Of a DNA stretch of 64,000 nt, positions 8,601 to 15,509 are shown piece after piece. Source of the DNA: Flavisphingomonas formosensis (GTDB taxonomy: Bacteria; Pseudomonadota; Alphaproteobacteria; Sphingomonadales; Sphingomonadaceae). The notes under the pieces are model-generated. The model worked only from the letters and a program-made list of their open reading frames with translations, was not told where the DNA came from and searched no databases. The position numbers were made by a program, and so were the translations under genes. Position 1 is the first letter of the stretch. Every line of letters begins with the position of its first letter. The stretch lies in NCBI RefSeq assembly GCF_009755815.1, contig NZ_WRPK01000002.1, forward strand, positions 372,001-436,000, given 5' to 3'.

Positions 8601-10206
8601 GGTCACCGAGATGATCGCGAAGCTGCGCCATTCCACGCCCGGTGTGATGCTGATCTCTCCGCCCCCGCATCACGACATCTATTCGATCGAGGATCTGGCG
8701 CAGCTCATCTATGACCTGAAGCAGATCAATCCGCGCGCGCGGGTCTGCGTGAAGCTGGTCTCGTCGGCCGGCATCGGCACGGTCGCGGCCGGCGTCGCCA
8801 AGGCGCATGCGGACGTGATCCTGGTCGCCGGCCATGTCGGCGGCACCGGTGCCAGCCCCCAGACATCGGTCAAATATGCCGGCACGCCTTGGGAGATGGG
8901 CCTGTCCGAAGTCAATCAGGTGCTGACCCTGAACGGCCTTCGCCAGCGGGTGCGGCTGCGTACCGACGGCGGCCTCAAGACCGGGCGCGACATCGTGATC
9001 GCGGCGATCCTCGGCGCTGAGGAGTTCGGCATCGGCACGCTGAGCCTGGTAGCGATGGGCTGCATCATGGTGCGGCAGTGCCACTCCAACACCTGCCCGG
9101 TGGGCGTGTGCACGCAGGACGACGCGCTGCGCAAGAAGTTCGTCGGTACGCCCGAGAAGGTGATCAACCTGATGACCTTCATCGCCGAGGAGGTTCGCGA
9201 GATCCTTGCACGGCTCGGCTTCCGCAGCCTCGACGAGATCGTCGGGCGCACCGAGCTGCTCCGCCAAGTCAGTCGCGGCGCCGAACATCTCGACGATCTG
9301 GATCTCAACCCGATCCTCGCCAAGGTCGATGCCCCGGACCATCACCGCCGCTTCACCGGCGGCGCGCTGCGCAACGAAGTGCCGGACAGCCTCGATGCGC
9401 AGATGATCCAGGACGCCAAGGCCGTTTTCGAGCGCGGCGAGAAGATGCAGCTCACCTATTCGGTGCGCAACACGCACCGGGCGGTCGGCACCCGCTTCTC
9501 GTCCGAGATCACGCGCACCTTCGGCATGTCGACGCTTGCGGACGGCCATGTCCATGTCCGCCTGCGCGGTTCGGCCGGCCAGTCGCTCGGCGCCTTCGCC
9601 GTGAAGGGGCTGACCCTGGAAGTGTTCGGCGACGCCAACGACTATGTCGGCAAGGGCCTGTCCGGTGCACGCATCGTCGTGCGCCCGATGGTCTCCTCGC
9701 CGCTCGAGACCAAGGCGAATACGATCATCGGCAACACCGTGCTCTACGGCGCGACGGCGGGACGGCTGTTCGCCGCCGGCCAGGCCGGCGAGCGCTTCGC
9801 GGTGCGCAATTCGGGCGCGATCGTCGTCGTGGAGGGCTGCGGCGCGAATGGCTGCGAATATATGACCGGCGGCACCGCCGTGATCCTCGGCCGCGTCGGC
9901 GAGAATTTCGGCGCGGGCATGACCGGCGGCATGGCCTTCGTGCTCGACGAGCATGACGAGTTCGAGCGGCGGGCCAATCCGGACAGCATCGTCTGGCAGC
10001 GCCTGTCCTCGATCCATTGGGAAGCGCGGCTCAAGGCGCTGATCGCCGAACATGCGATCGCGACCGACAGCGCCTGGTCCAATTCCGTGCTCGACGATTG
10101 GGATCGCTGGCGCGGCCGCTTCTGGCAGGTCTGCCCAAAGGAGATGCTGAGCCGGCTCGATCATCCGCTGACCGACGAGGAAGAAACGATCGCCGCGGCG
10201 GAATAA
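5671..10206 (+). CDS. gltB: Glutamate synthase (NADPH) large subunit GltB
   Basis: This is the alpha subunit of GOGAT, which hydrolyses glutamine, channels ammonia and reduces 2-oxoglutarate to glutamate. At 1511 aa it is full length. After a short propeptide, the class II amidotransferase nucleophile is Cys31 in the run GDACGVGLVAATD. The central domain and the FMN-binding synthase domain follow, with the EGGEDKSRYSPYPNGDN segment near residue 915. The 3Fe-4S ligands sit in GCIMVRQCHSNTCPVGVC near residue 1130. The C-terminal GXGXG beta-helix domain ends the protein. It is separated from gltD by two exported-protein genes, an unusual arrangement. Confidence 0.96.
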   Translation: MTDQISNCSESERERIAREGMYRPEYEGDACGVGLVAATDGKASRRVVTAAIDALKAVWHRGAVDADGKTGDGAGIHVDLPVRFFDDAIEHAGHKPLPNRLAVGMVFLPRSDLGAQESCRTIVESEIIDSGYKIYGWRQVPVDISVIGEKAMALRPEIEQIMIAGPLPDVMSRDEFEKELYLIRRRIERKVIEAQIQGFYICSLSCRSIIYKGLFLAEALSVFYPDLQDERFVSRVAIFHQRYSTNTFPQWWLAQPFRTLAHNGEINTIRGNKNWMKSHEIKMAALAFGEQSEEIKPLIPAGASDTAALDAVFEAICRAGRDAPTAKLMLVPEAWQDADLSEPVRDMYSYFASVMEPWDGPAALAMTDGRWVVAGVDRNALRPLRTTQTADNLLIIGSETGMVVVPESTIVRKGRMGPGQMIAIDLEEGRLYDDRAVKERIAAEQPYGEWVQNFAEMADLAVPEGDHVPRFDRAELIRRQVAAGQTLEDMELILAPQVEDAKEAIGSMGDDAPLAVISDKPRTISHFFRQNFSQVTNPPIDSLRETRVMSLKTRFGNLANILDREAQQQNVLVLESPVLSSRDWATLKAHFGSQAATIDCTFEYSEDPNALRAAITRIRGEAEQAVREGKSELFLTDETVCAERVAIQMVLAAAAVHTHLVRKGLRSYASINVRSAECLDTHYYAVLIGVGATTVNAYLAEAAIADRHARGLFGKLSLEECFRRQRKAIDDGLLKIMSKMGIAVVSSYRGGYNFEAVGLSRALCNDLFPGMPAKISGEGYASLQLNATLRHDAAFDEAVVTLPVGGFYRQRNGGEAHAYSAQLMHLLQTAVATDSYSTYLQFARGVRDLPPIYLRDLLEFNWAREPIAIDSVEAITEIRKRFVTPGMSLGALSPEAHETLAIAMNRIGAKAVSGEGGEDKSRYSPYPNGDNANSTIKQVASGRFGVTAEYLNAAEELEIKVAQGAKPGEGGQLPGFKVTEMIAKLRHSTPGVMLISPPPHHDIYSIEDLAQLIYDLKQINPRARVCVKLVSSAGIGTVAAGVAKAHADVILVAGHVGGTGASPQTSVKYAGTPWEMGLSEVNQVLTLNGLRQRVRLRTDGGLKTGRDIVIAAILGAEEFGIGTLSLVAMGCIMVRQCHSNTCPVGVCTQDDALRKKFVGTPEKVINLMTFIAEEVREILARLGFRSLDEIVGRTELLRQVSRGAEHLDDLDLNPILAKVDAPDHHRRFTGGALRNEVPDSLDAQMIQDAKAVFERGEKMQLTYSVRNTHRAVGTRFSSEITRTFGMSTLADGHVHVRLRGSAGQSLGAFAVKGLTLEVFGDANDYVGKGLSGARIVVRPMVSSPLETKANTIIGNTVLYGATAGRLFAAGQAGERFAVRNSGAIVVVEGCGANGCEYMTGGTAVILGRVGENFGAGMTGGMAFVLDEHDEFERRANPDSIVWQRLSSIHWEARLKALIAEHAIATDSAWSNSVLDDWDRWRGRFWQVCPKEMLSRLDHPLTDEEETIAAAE

Positions 10207-10223
10207 CTGCACTCCAGCGCCAC

Positions 10224-10249
10224 CTCATTCCGGCGAAAGCCGGGATGAG
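10224..10249. repeat. REP-like hairpin downstream of gltB
   Basis: An 11-bp stem (one G:T pair) with a GAAA tetraloop: CTCATTCCGGC and GCCGGGATGAG. It lies 18 bases after the gltB stop and may help end that transcript, but no T-run follows. The core resembles the dispersed CGTCATTCC-type palindromes common in proteobacterial intergenic regions. Half-copies of related elements flank the decayed GIY-YIG gene near 34.5 kb. Confidence 0.55.
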
Positions 10250-10342
10250 CGTGAATGACAGGGCGGCCCTCTCCACAAGGAGCCGTTGCGAATCGCACAT
10301 GTTCTTCTTATGTTCCGATCTATCGCTCCAGGAGATCGGATT

Positions 10343-10678
10343 ATGGCGCGCCTCAACTATGTCGAGCTGCCGGTGACGGGCACGGCAGCCGCGCGAACTT
10401 TCTACGAAAGAGCGTTCGGCTGGACGCTGACCGAATTCGGACCCACCTATGCCGCGACCACGACCGGCGACACCGATATCGGACTGCAGGCCGATCGCTC
10501 GGAAGCTCCGACCGCACCGCTACCCGTAATCGAAGTGGAGGATTTGGAAGCGGCGCTGGCGCAGGTCGAATCGGCTGGCGGACGCATCACCCAGCCGATC
10601 TTCACATTCCCGGGCGGACGACGTTTTCAGTTCCGCGACCCATCAGGCAACGAACTGGCGGTCGCGCAGAGCGGCTGA
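10343..10678 (+). CDS. VOC family (glyoxalase/dioxygenase-fold) protein
   Basis: This is a 111-aa single-module vicinal oxygen chelate protein. It opens with MARLNYVELPVTGTAAARTFYERAFGW, the typical first beta-alpha unit, and closes with the second module's GGRRFQFRDPSGNELAVAQ, where the terminal Glu is the usual metal ligand. The middle has VIEVEDLEAALAQVESAGGRI. Such proteins act as dimers; the substrate cannot be told. The ATG at 10343 is chosen because AGGAGA at 10330-10335 gives good spacing; an upstream in-frame start at 10286 has none. It is a single gene between gltB and fzlA. Confidence 0.85.
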   Translation: MARLNYVELPVTGTAAARTFYERAFGWTLTEFGPTYAATTTGDTDIGLQADRSEAPTAPLPVIEVEDLEAALAQVESAGGRITQPIFTFPGGRRFQFRDPSGNELAVAQSG

Positions 10679-10764
10679 CCCGGAGCCATCTATCCACAGG
10701 CTGGCGCGAAGAACCCACCATATGGAGTAGCGCTCCGCAGCAAGCACGCTAAGACTGCGCACCC

Positions 10765-11436
10765 ATGTGGCAGATGTTCCAGTTTCCCCTGTGCCCGTTC
10801 TCGCGCAAGGTCCGGCTCCTCCTCGGCGAAAAAAGCGTCGGATATGAGATCGTCCGCGAATCGCCCTGGCTGCGGCGCGACGAATATATCGACATGAATC
10901 CGACCGGGCAGACGCCGGTGATGCGCGATATCGCCGCGGGCATCACCCTCATCGATTCGGCTGTCATCTGCGAATATTTCGAAGAGACGATCGAGAAGGC
11001 GCCGATGATCAGCGGCACGGCAGTCAACCGCGCCGAGATCCGCCGCCTGGTCGCCTGGTTCGACGAGAAGCTGTTCGGGGACGTCGTCCGCCCGCTGATG
11101 TACGAGCGGATGGAGAAGCGCCTCGTCCACCGTGCCTCGCCCGATGCGAAGGTACTGCGCGAGGCGATGAAGAACGCGATCAGCCATCTCGACTATATCG
11201 ACTATCTGCTCGATCATCGCCGCTGGATCGGCGGCCCGGTGCTGAGCCTCGCCGACCTCGCCGCCGCCGCGCATCTTTCCGTCGCCGACTATCTCGGTGG
11301 CATCGACTGGCGCGGCCATGAATCGACCCGGAACTGGTATGCCGGGCTCAAGTCGCGCCCCTCCTTCCGCCCGCTGCTGAGCGAGCGAATGGAAGTGATC
11401 AGCCCGCCGGACCATTACGACAAGCTGGACTTCTGA
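10765..11436 (+). CDS. fzlA: GST-fold protein, likely FtsZ-binding protein FzlA
   Basis: This 223-aa protein has the thioredoxin-like N-terminal domain (FPLCPFSRKVRLLLGEK; then NPTGQTPVM, the cis-Pro loop) and the all-helical C-terminal domain of glutathione S-transferases. The PLCPFSRKVR start and the very C-terminal tail PPDHYDKLDF match what I recall of FzlA, the alphaproteobacterial GST homologue that binds FtsZ filaments and promotes constriction. Known FzlA is not thought to use glutathione. The call as FzlA rather than a generic GST is from memory of the family's ends, without an alignment. It is transcribed alone, upstream of the antiporter gene. Confidence 0.7.
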   Translation: MWQMFQFPLCPFSRKVRLLLGEKSVGYEIVRESPWLRRDEYIDMNPTGQTPVMRDIAAGITLIDSAVICEYFEETIEKAPMISGTAVNRAEIRRLVAWFDEKLFGDVVRPLMYERMEKRLVHRASPDAKVLREAMKNAISHLDYIDYLLDHRRWIGGPVLSLADLAAAAHLSVADYLGGIDWRGHESTRNWYAGLKSRPSFRPLLSERMEVISPPDHYDKLDF

Positions 11437-11625
11437 TTCGGCGGCGCCTCCGTGGCGCGGCTTTCTATACGTATTGGCGGTTCAGATGACGGGCTTGGCG
11501 TCCCCGCCCCCGCGCCCCATACGGAGCGAAGGCCCGCCCCCAAAACATGTCGCCAGCGGTTGACCTCGGCGCCCCCGGTCGCAACATGCTCCTACCTGTC
11601 CCATTGCCCCGGAGGCTGCCGCGCC

Positions 11626-13251
11626 TTGGAAACCATCACGATCGTCCTGCTCCTCCTTCTCGCCGTGATCCTCAGCGGAATCCTCTCGCGCGTGGTGCCG
11701 CTTCCCTTGCCGAGGCCCTTGTTCCAGATCGCGCTGGGCGGCGTGATCGGCCTCGTCGCCGACTGGCGCGTGACACTGGATCCCGAGATCTTCTTCCTGC
11801 TCTTCCTGCCGCCGCTGCTCTTTCTCGACGGCTGGCGGATCCCGCGGGAGGAGCTGTTCAAGGACGGCAAGACGGTGCTGGAGTTGGCGCTCGGCCTGGT
11901 CGTGTTCACCGTCGTCGGCATGGGCTTCCTGATCAACTGGATGATCCCATCCATGCCGCTGGCCGTCGCCTTCGCGCTGGCCGCGGTGATCTCGCCGACC
12001 GATCCGATCGCCGTATCCGCGATCGCCCAGCGCGTGCCCATTCCCAAGCGCATGATGCACATATTGGAGGGCGAATCGCTGCTCAACGATGCGTCCGGTC
12101 TGGTCTGCCTGCGCTTCGCGATAGCGGCCGCGCTGACCGGCGCCTTTTCGGCCCAGCACGCGGCGCTCAATTTCCTGTGGGTCGCATTAGGCGGCATCGC
12201 GATCGGCGCTGGCCTCACCTGGTGCGTCGCCCGCGCCAAGGGCGTCGTCAGCCGATACTATGGCGAGGATGGCGGCTCTCAGATTTTGATCAGCCTGCTG
12301 ATTCCGTTCGGATCCTATCTCGTGGCTGAGCATCTCCACTGCTCTGGCATCCTGGCCGCGGTCGCCGCGGGCCTGGCGATGGGCTTCGTCGAGACGAGCG
12401 GCGAACTGGAGGCGACCACCCGCATCCGCCGCAATACGGTGTGGGACACGATCCAGTTCACCGCCAACGGCATCATCTTCGTGCTGCTCGGCGAGCAACT
12501 GCCCGCGATCCTCGCCAGTGCGGCCGAAACGGTGCGGATCACCGGCCATCACCAGCCCTGGTGGCTGGCCATCTATGTGGTGGCGATCAACGCGGGTCTC
12601 GCAGCGCTCCGATTTCTCTGGGTGTGGCTGTCCTTCCGCCTCACCCTGTTCCGCGCTGGCCAGCCACAGCGCACGCCCAACTGGCGGATCGTCGCCGCGA
12701 TGTCCTTTGCCGGCGTGCGCGGCGCGATCACCCTTGCCGGCGTGCTCACCCTGCCGCTGACCCTCGCCGACGGTGCGCCCTTCCCAGCACGCGATCTCGC
12801 CATCTTCCTGGCGATGGGGGTGATCATCATGTCGCTGGCCGTCGCGAGCGTCGGTCTGCCGGTGCTGCTGCGCGGACTGCAGATGCCCGAGCCGTCGCAT
12901 CTCGCCGAGGAGGATGCCGCCCGCCTGGCCGCGGCGCAGGCGGCGATCGCGGCGGTCGAGCGTGCCGAGCATGAGATGGCGGAGGGCCGCGACGATGCAG
13001 ATCTCTATGTGGGCGCCGCCGCGCGGATCATGGACGCCTATCGCAAGCGTATCGAAGGCCGCCAGGGCACCACCGAGGAGCGCGCCACGGTGCGCCTGCT
13101 CGAACGGATCGATCGGGACCTGAGGCTCGCCGCGTTGCGCGCCGAGCGAACCGAGATCTACCGCCTTGTCCGCCAGCGCAAGCTCGGCAGCGCTATCGCC
13201 CGCAAGCTGGTTCGCGAGCTCGACCTGCTCGAAGCTCGCTTCGCGGGCTGA
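11626..13251 (+). CDS. Na+/H+ antiporter, CPA1 family
   Basis: This is a 541-aa monovalent cation/proton antiporter of the NhaP/YjcE type. It has about 12 membrane segments in residues 5-420, the antiporter core ISPTDPIAVSAIA near residue 124 and the adjacent EGESLLNDASGL near 148, both family signatures. A cytoplasmic tail of about 120 residues, rich in Ala, Glu and Arg and probably helical, follows. The frame is open upstream to 11452 but that part encodes a Pro/Arg-rich, non-conserved stretch. The TTG at 11626 follows GGAGG at 11611-11615 by 10 bases and opens directly at the first membrane segment, so it is preferred. Confidence 0.88.
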   Translation: METITIVLLLLLAVILSGILSRVVPLPLPRPLFQIALGGVIGLVADWRVTLDPEIFFLLFLPPLLFLDGWRIPREELFKDGKTVLELALGLVVFTVVGMGFLINWMIPSMPLAVAFALAAVISPTDPIAVSAIAQRVPIPKRMMHILEGESLLNDASGLVCLRFAIAAALTGAFSAQHAALNFLWVALGGIAIGAGLTWCVARAKGVVSRYYGEDGGSQILISLLIPFGSYLVAEHLHCSGILAAVAAGLAMGFVETSGELEATTRIRRNTVWDTIQFTANGIIFVLLGEQLPAILASAAETVRITGHHQPWWLAIYVVAINAGLAALRFLWVWLSFRLTLFRAGQPQRTPNWRIVAAMSFAGVRGAITLAGVLTLPLTLADGAPFPARDLAIFLAMGVIIMSLAVASVGLPVLLRGLQMPEPSHLAEEDAARLAAAQAAIAAVERAEHEMAEGRDDADLYVGAAARIMDAYRKRIEGRQGTTEERATVRLLERIDRDLRLAALRAERTEIYRLVRQRKLGSAIARKLVRELDLLEARFAG

Positions 13252-13501
13252 GATAGCGCCGGCACGAACTCGCGTCCGGCAGCCGAATCCGGCAAATAGT
13301 GGCCGCCCATTGATCGGCGCCGGCGGTCGTGGCAGAGCATGCGCCATGACGACCGCCCGCCCCACGAGCCGGAGCTATTGGCGCTTTCTGTAGGAAAGCG
13401 CGGCACGTCATCTTCCATGACCCATGCCGTCGCGTCAGGGCGTGCATGGATTCATCACCGGCAATCTCCCGATCGCGGCGGCCCATTCGAAAGGCCATCT
13501 C

Positions 13502-13963
13502 ATGATCAGGATCTTCCAGCTTTCCACACTCCGATGCCGCATCGCCCCGCTTGGCATGAGCGATGCCCCCGACATCGCCGAACGGCTCGACATACCCGCC
13601 GAGGAGATCGGCGCCATGCTGTTCGGCGCGGGTGAACGGCGCCTGCTGGGCATATATGATTGCGAGGCCGGGCGTCTTCACGCACTGCTGCTCATCGCCC
13701 GCACCGCAAGCAGCGTGCTCGCCCTCGGCCTGCACGTCGCGGCCGGCGCACGATCGACGGCGCTGGCGGCCGAAGCCTTGGCGGAAGTGATGCGCGCGCT
13801 GGCAGCAGCCCATCCGTTCGACCGGCTGGAGGCACATTGCCTCGGCGAGGATCCGGCGCTCGACCGGCTGCTGGCCGCGCAGGGCTTCGAACGGCACGGC
13901 TCTGCCACCCCCTTCGCGTTACGGCACACCAGCCCGGCAGCAGCGCGAATCGACGTGTGCTGA
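13502..13963 (+). CDS. GNAT-like acyltransferase-fold protein (weak)
   Basis: This 153-aa protein reads like a small N-acetyltransferase fold: a long beta-rich middle (LLGIYDCEAGRLHALLLIA, then SSVLALGLHVAAGARSTALAAEAL, which has the place of the acetyl-CoA loop) and a C-terminal LDRLLAAQGFERHGSATPFALR typical of GNAT strand 7. The R/Q-x-x-G-x-G/A motif is not clear, so activity is uncertain. The frame extends to 13424, but the ATG at 13502 is preceded by AAAGG and starts the folded part. It converges with the TetR gene, with 3 bases between stops. Confidence 0.5.
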   Translation: MIRIFQLSTLRCRIAPLGMSDAPDIAERLDIPAEEIGAMLFGAGERRLLGIYDCEAGRLHALLLIARTASSVLALGLHVAAGARSTALAAEALAEVMRALAAAHPFDRLEAHCLGEDPALDRLLAAQGFERHGSATPFALRHTSPAAARIDVC

Positions 13964-13966
13964 CGG

Positions 13967-14536
13967 TCAGCGCGGCGCGGCGAGGGCCGCCTCGACAAAG
14001 ATGCGCGCGACGGCGACCGCCTCCTCGAGCGGTTCGCCATAGCCGCCCTCGATCCAGCGCCGCGCAATCCGCATCACCGCACCGACGACGCCGGCCGCGG
14101 CCAGCGGCGTGGCACCGGGCGGCGCCAGCAGCGCGGCAATCGCGCTGCCCGCGGCGCGGCCCACTTCATGCACCGCCGGATCGTGCAAATTCAGATCTAT
14201 GAGGAAAACCCGCGCGAGCTCGGGATGGTCCGCGAGTGCGCGGAACATGCCCGTCAGCCGCGCATCGACGGTCACCCCCGCCTCGCCCATCATGGCGACC
14301 AGCCTCTCCGTCACCTCACGAAAGACGGCGAGGAACAGCGCATCCCGGCTCGGGAAAGATTCGTAGAAATACCGTGCCGTAAGGCCTGCTTCCGCACAGA
14401 TCGCGGTTACCGAAGCGCCTTCCGCGCCGACGCGCGCATAAAGGCGCGCCGCGGCATGCATCAGCCGCTCCCGCCGCTCGGCCACCCGCGCCTCCTGGCT
14501 GCGGCCGCCATAGGCTCTCTGCTTGGGTTCGCTCAT
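13967..14536 (-). CDS. TetR/AcrR family transcriptional regulator
   Basis: This is a 189-aa repressor. The N-terminal DNA-binding domain shows RERLMHAAARLYARVGAEGASVTAICAEAGLTARYFYESFPSRDALFLAVF near residues 22-72, a standard TetR helix-turn-helix with the YFYESFPSRDALF end. The C-terminal half is helical and would bind an inducer. The start at 14536 gives MSEPKQ; an in-frame ATG 11 codons earlier at 14569 would place the start within 5 bases of the operator candidate and is less likely. It is divergent from the coq4-like gene across 70 bases that carry a perfect inverted repeat, so it probably controls itself and that gene. Confidence 0.9.
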   Translation of the reverse strand: MSEPKQRAYGGRSQEARVAERRERLMHAAARLYARVGAEGASVTAICAEAGLTARYFYESFPSRDALFLAVFREVTERLVAMMGEAGVTVDARLTGMFRALADHPELARVFLIDLNLHDPAVHEVGRAAGSAIAALLAPPGATPLAAAGVVGAVMRIARRWIEGGYGEPLEEAVAVARIFVEAALAAPR

Positions 14537-14573
14537 CGCGCCGCCTTGACATAGCGACACCGAAAGCACAATT

Positions 14574-14591
14574 TGACAATCATCCTTGTCA
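14574..14591. promoter_or_regulatory. Operator candidate TGACAA-N6-TTGTCA between tetR and coq4
   Basis: A perfect 6-bp inverted repeat with a 6-bp spacer lies in the 70-base divergent promoter region, 15 bases before the coq4-like ATG and 37 bases before the tetR ATG. TTGACA at 14573-14578 inside it could be the -35 box for the forward gene, so a bound dimer would block transcription. The size and symmetry fit TetR-family operators. Confidence 0.6.
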
Positions 14592-14606
14592 GATTAAGGG
14601 CGTACC

Positions 14607-15365
14607 ATGTCATCCCCCTCTTCCTTCGCCTCGATCGAGAATCGGCGTGACTGGCGCACCGCCCTCGGCGCACTTCGCCAGCTTCTCGCCAATGGCGACG
14701 ATACGGCCCAGGTGTTTCGGATCATGCGCGCGCTCAATGCCGGCACAGCGCGGCGCAATTATCTGCAGCTGCTGGACACGCCCGAGGGCGGGCGCATCGC
14801 CTATGAACGGGTGGAACTGGCGCGCCGCCTTGCGGAGCCGGCTTATGTCGATCGCTTTGCCGAAGGCACCGTGGGCGCCGCTTACCGGGATTTCCTGCGC
14901 TCGACGGGCTATTCCGCTGAGGGGCTCGTCGACGTCAGCAGGACGGGTGGCATGGAGGAGCGCGACGCCGAACATCCCTATGCCTGGTTCGGCCGCCGCC
15001 AGCGCGACACGCACGACATCTGGCATGTCCTGACCGGCTATGCGGCCGACGAGCATCTCGGCGAAGCCTGCCTCGTCGCTTTCTCCTACGCGCAGACCCA
15101 CGGCCTGGGCTGGGCGCTGATCGCGCTCGGCGCGACATTCAAGGCGCTGCGCATGCCGAACGGGCGCGTCTACGCTGCCGCCATCTGGGAAGGCTATCGC
15201 CGGGGCCGCAGCGCCAAATGGCTCGCCGCGGAGGATTATGACCGGCTGATGGCCGAACCGCTCGCATCCGCGCGCGAACGCCTGGGTCTGGGGGAACCCA
15301 TCGTCTATAGGCAGGCCCGGACCAGGCTCGGCGGCACCGGCGCCCGCTTCCGGCTCATGCGCTGA
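14607..15365 (+). CDS. Coq4 family protein (ubiquinone biosynthesis scaffold homologue)
   Basis: This 252-aa protein belongs to the Coq4 family. In eukaryotes Coq4 organises the ubiquinone biosynthesis complex and has recently been linked to removal of the C1 carboxylate of the ring precursor. The zinc-binding signature HDxxH-x(11-13)-E is present: His136, Asp137, His140 and Glu153 in RDTHDIWHVLTGYAADEHLGE. The preceding GVDVSR-like and DAEHPYAWFGRRQ segments also fit. Bacterial homologues are common in Sphingomonadales and are often annotated only as ubiquinone biosynthesis protein. It is divergent from a TetR regulator, so unlike core ubi genes it is probably inducible. Confidence 0.85.
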   Translation: MSSPSSFASIENRRDWRTALGALRQLLANGDDTAQVFRIMRALNAGTARRNYLQLLDTPEGGRIAYERVELARRLAEPAYVDRFAEGTVGAAYRDFLRSTGYSAEGLVDVSRTGGMEERDAEHPYAWFGRRQRDTHDIWHVLTGYAADEHLGEACLVAFSYAQTHGLGWALIALGATFKALRMPNGRVYAAAIWEGYRRGRSAKWLAAEDYDRLMAEPLASARERLGLGEPIVYRQARTRLGGTGARFRLMR

Positions 15366-15410
15366 CGCGATTTCGAAGCGGATGCCTCCGTCTGGGCCAG
15401 ATCATTGGAG

Positions 15411-15453
15411 CATCGTGCGGAAAAGTGGGAACCGGCTTTCCGCAGAAACGATG
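15411..15453. repeat. Dispersed palindromic element, hairpin with GTGGGAACCGG loop (copy 1)
   Basis: Outer arms CATCGT and ACGATG and inner arms GCGGAAA and TTTCCGC enclose AGTGGGAACCGGC. It resembles palindromes with an AAGTGGGAACCGG core that are scattered in alphaproteobacterial intergenic regions. A decayed copy lies at 46331-46372. It is followed at once by a second palindrome (15466-15509), and the same order of parts recurs near 62.3 kb. Confidence 0.6.
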
Positions 15454-15465
15454 CGACCGCAAAGG

Positions 15466-15509
15466 CTTAGAGCAAGCTACGATTCGCATATCGCCCAGCT
15501 TCCTCTAAG
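15466..15509. repeat. Palindrome CTTAGAGCAAGCT...AGCTTCCTCTAAG overlapping the cyclophilin stop
   Basis: Imperfect inverted repeat around CGATTCGCATATCGC. Its right arm contains the stop codon of the reverse-strand cyclophilin gene (15505-15507), so the element has been inserted at, or selected at, the gene end. The same palindrome in better condition lies at 62311-62359, and both copies are preceded by GATGCGACC-(G/A)-CAAAGGCTT. Confidence 0.6.

Noticed and set aside
5569-10212. A 1547-codon open frame on the reverse strand opposite gltB
   Set aside because: It mirrors gltB in a GC-rich genome. The translation is rich in Arg, His and Ala with no domain, and gltB is unmistakable on the other strand.
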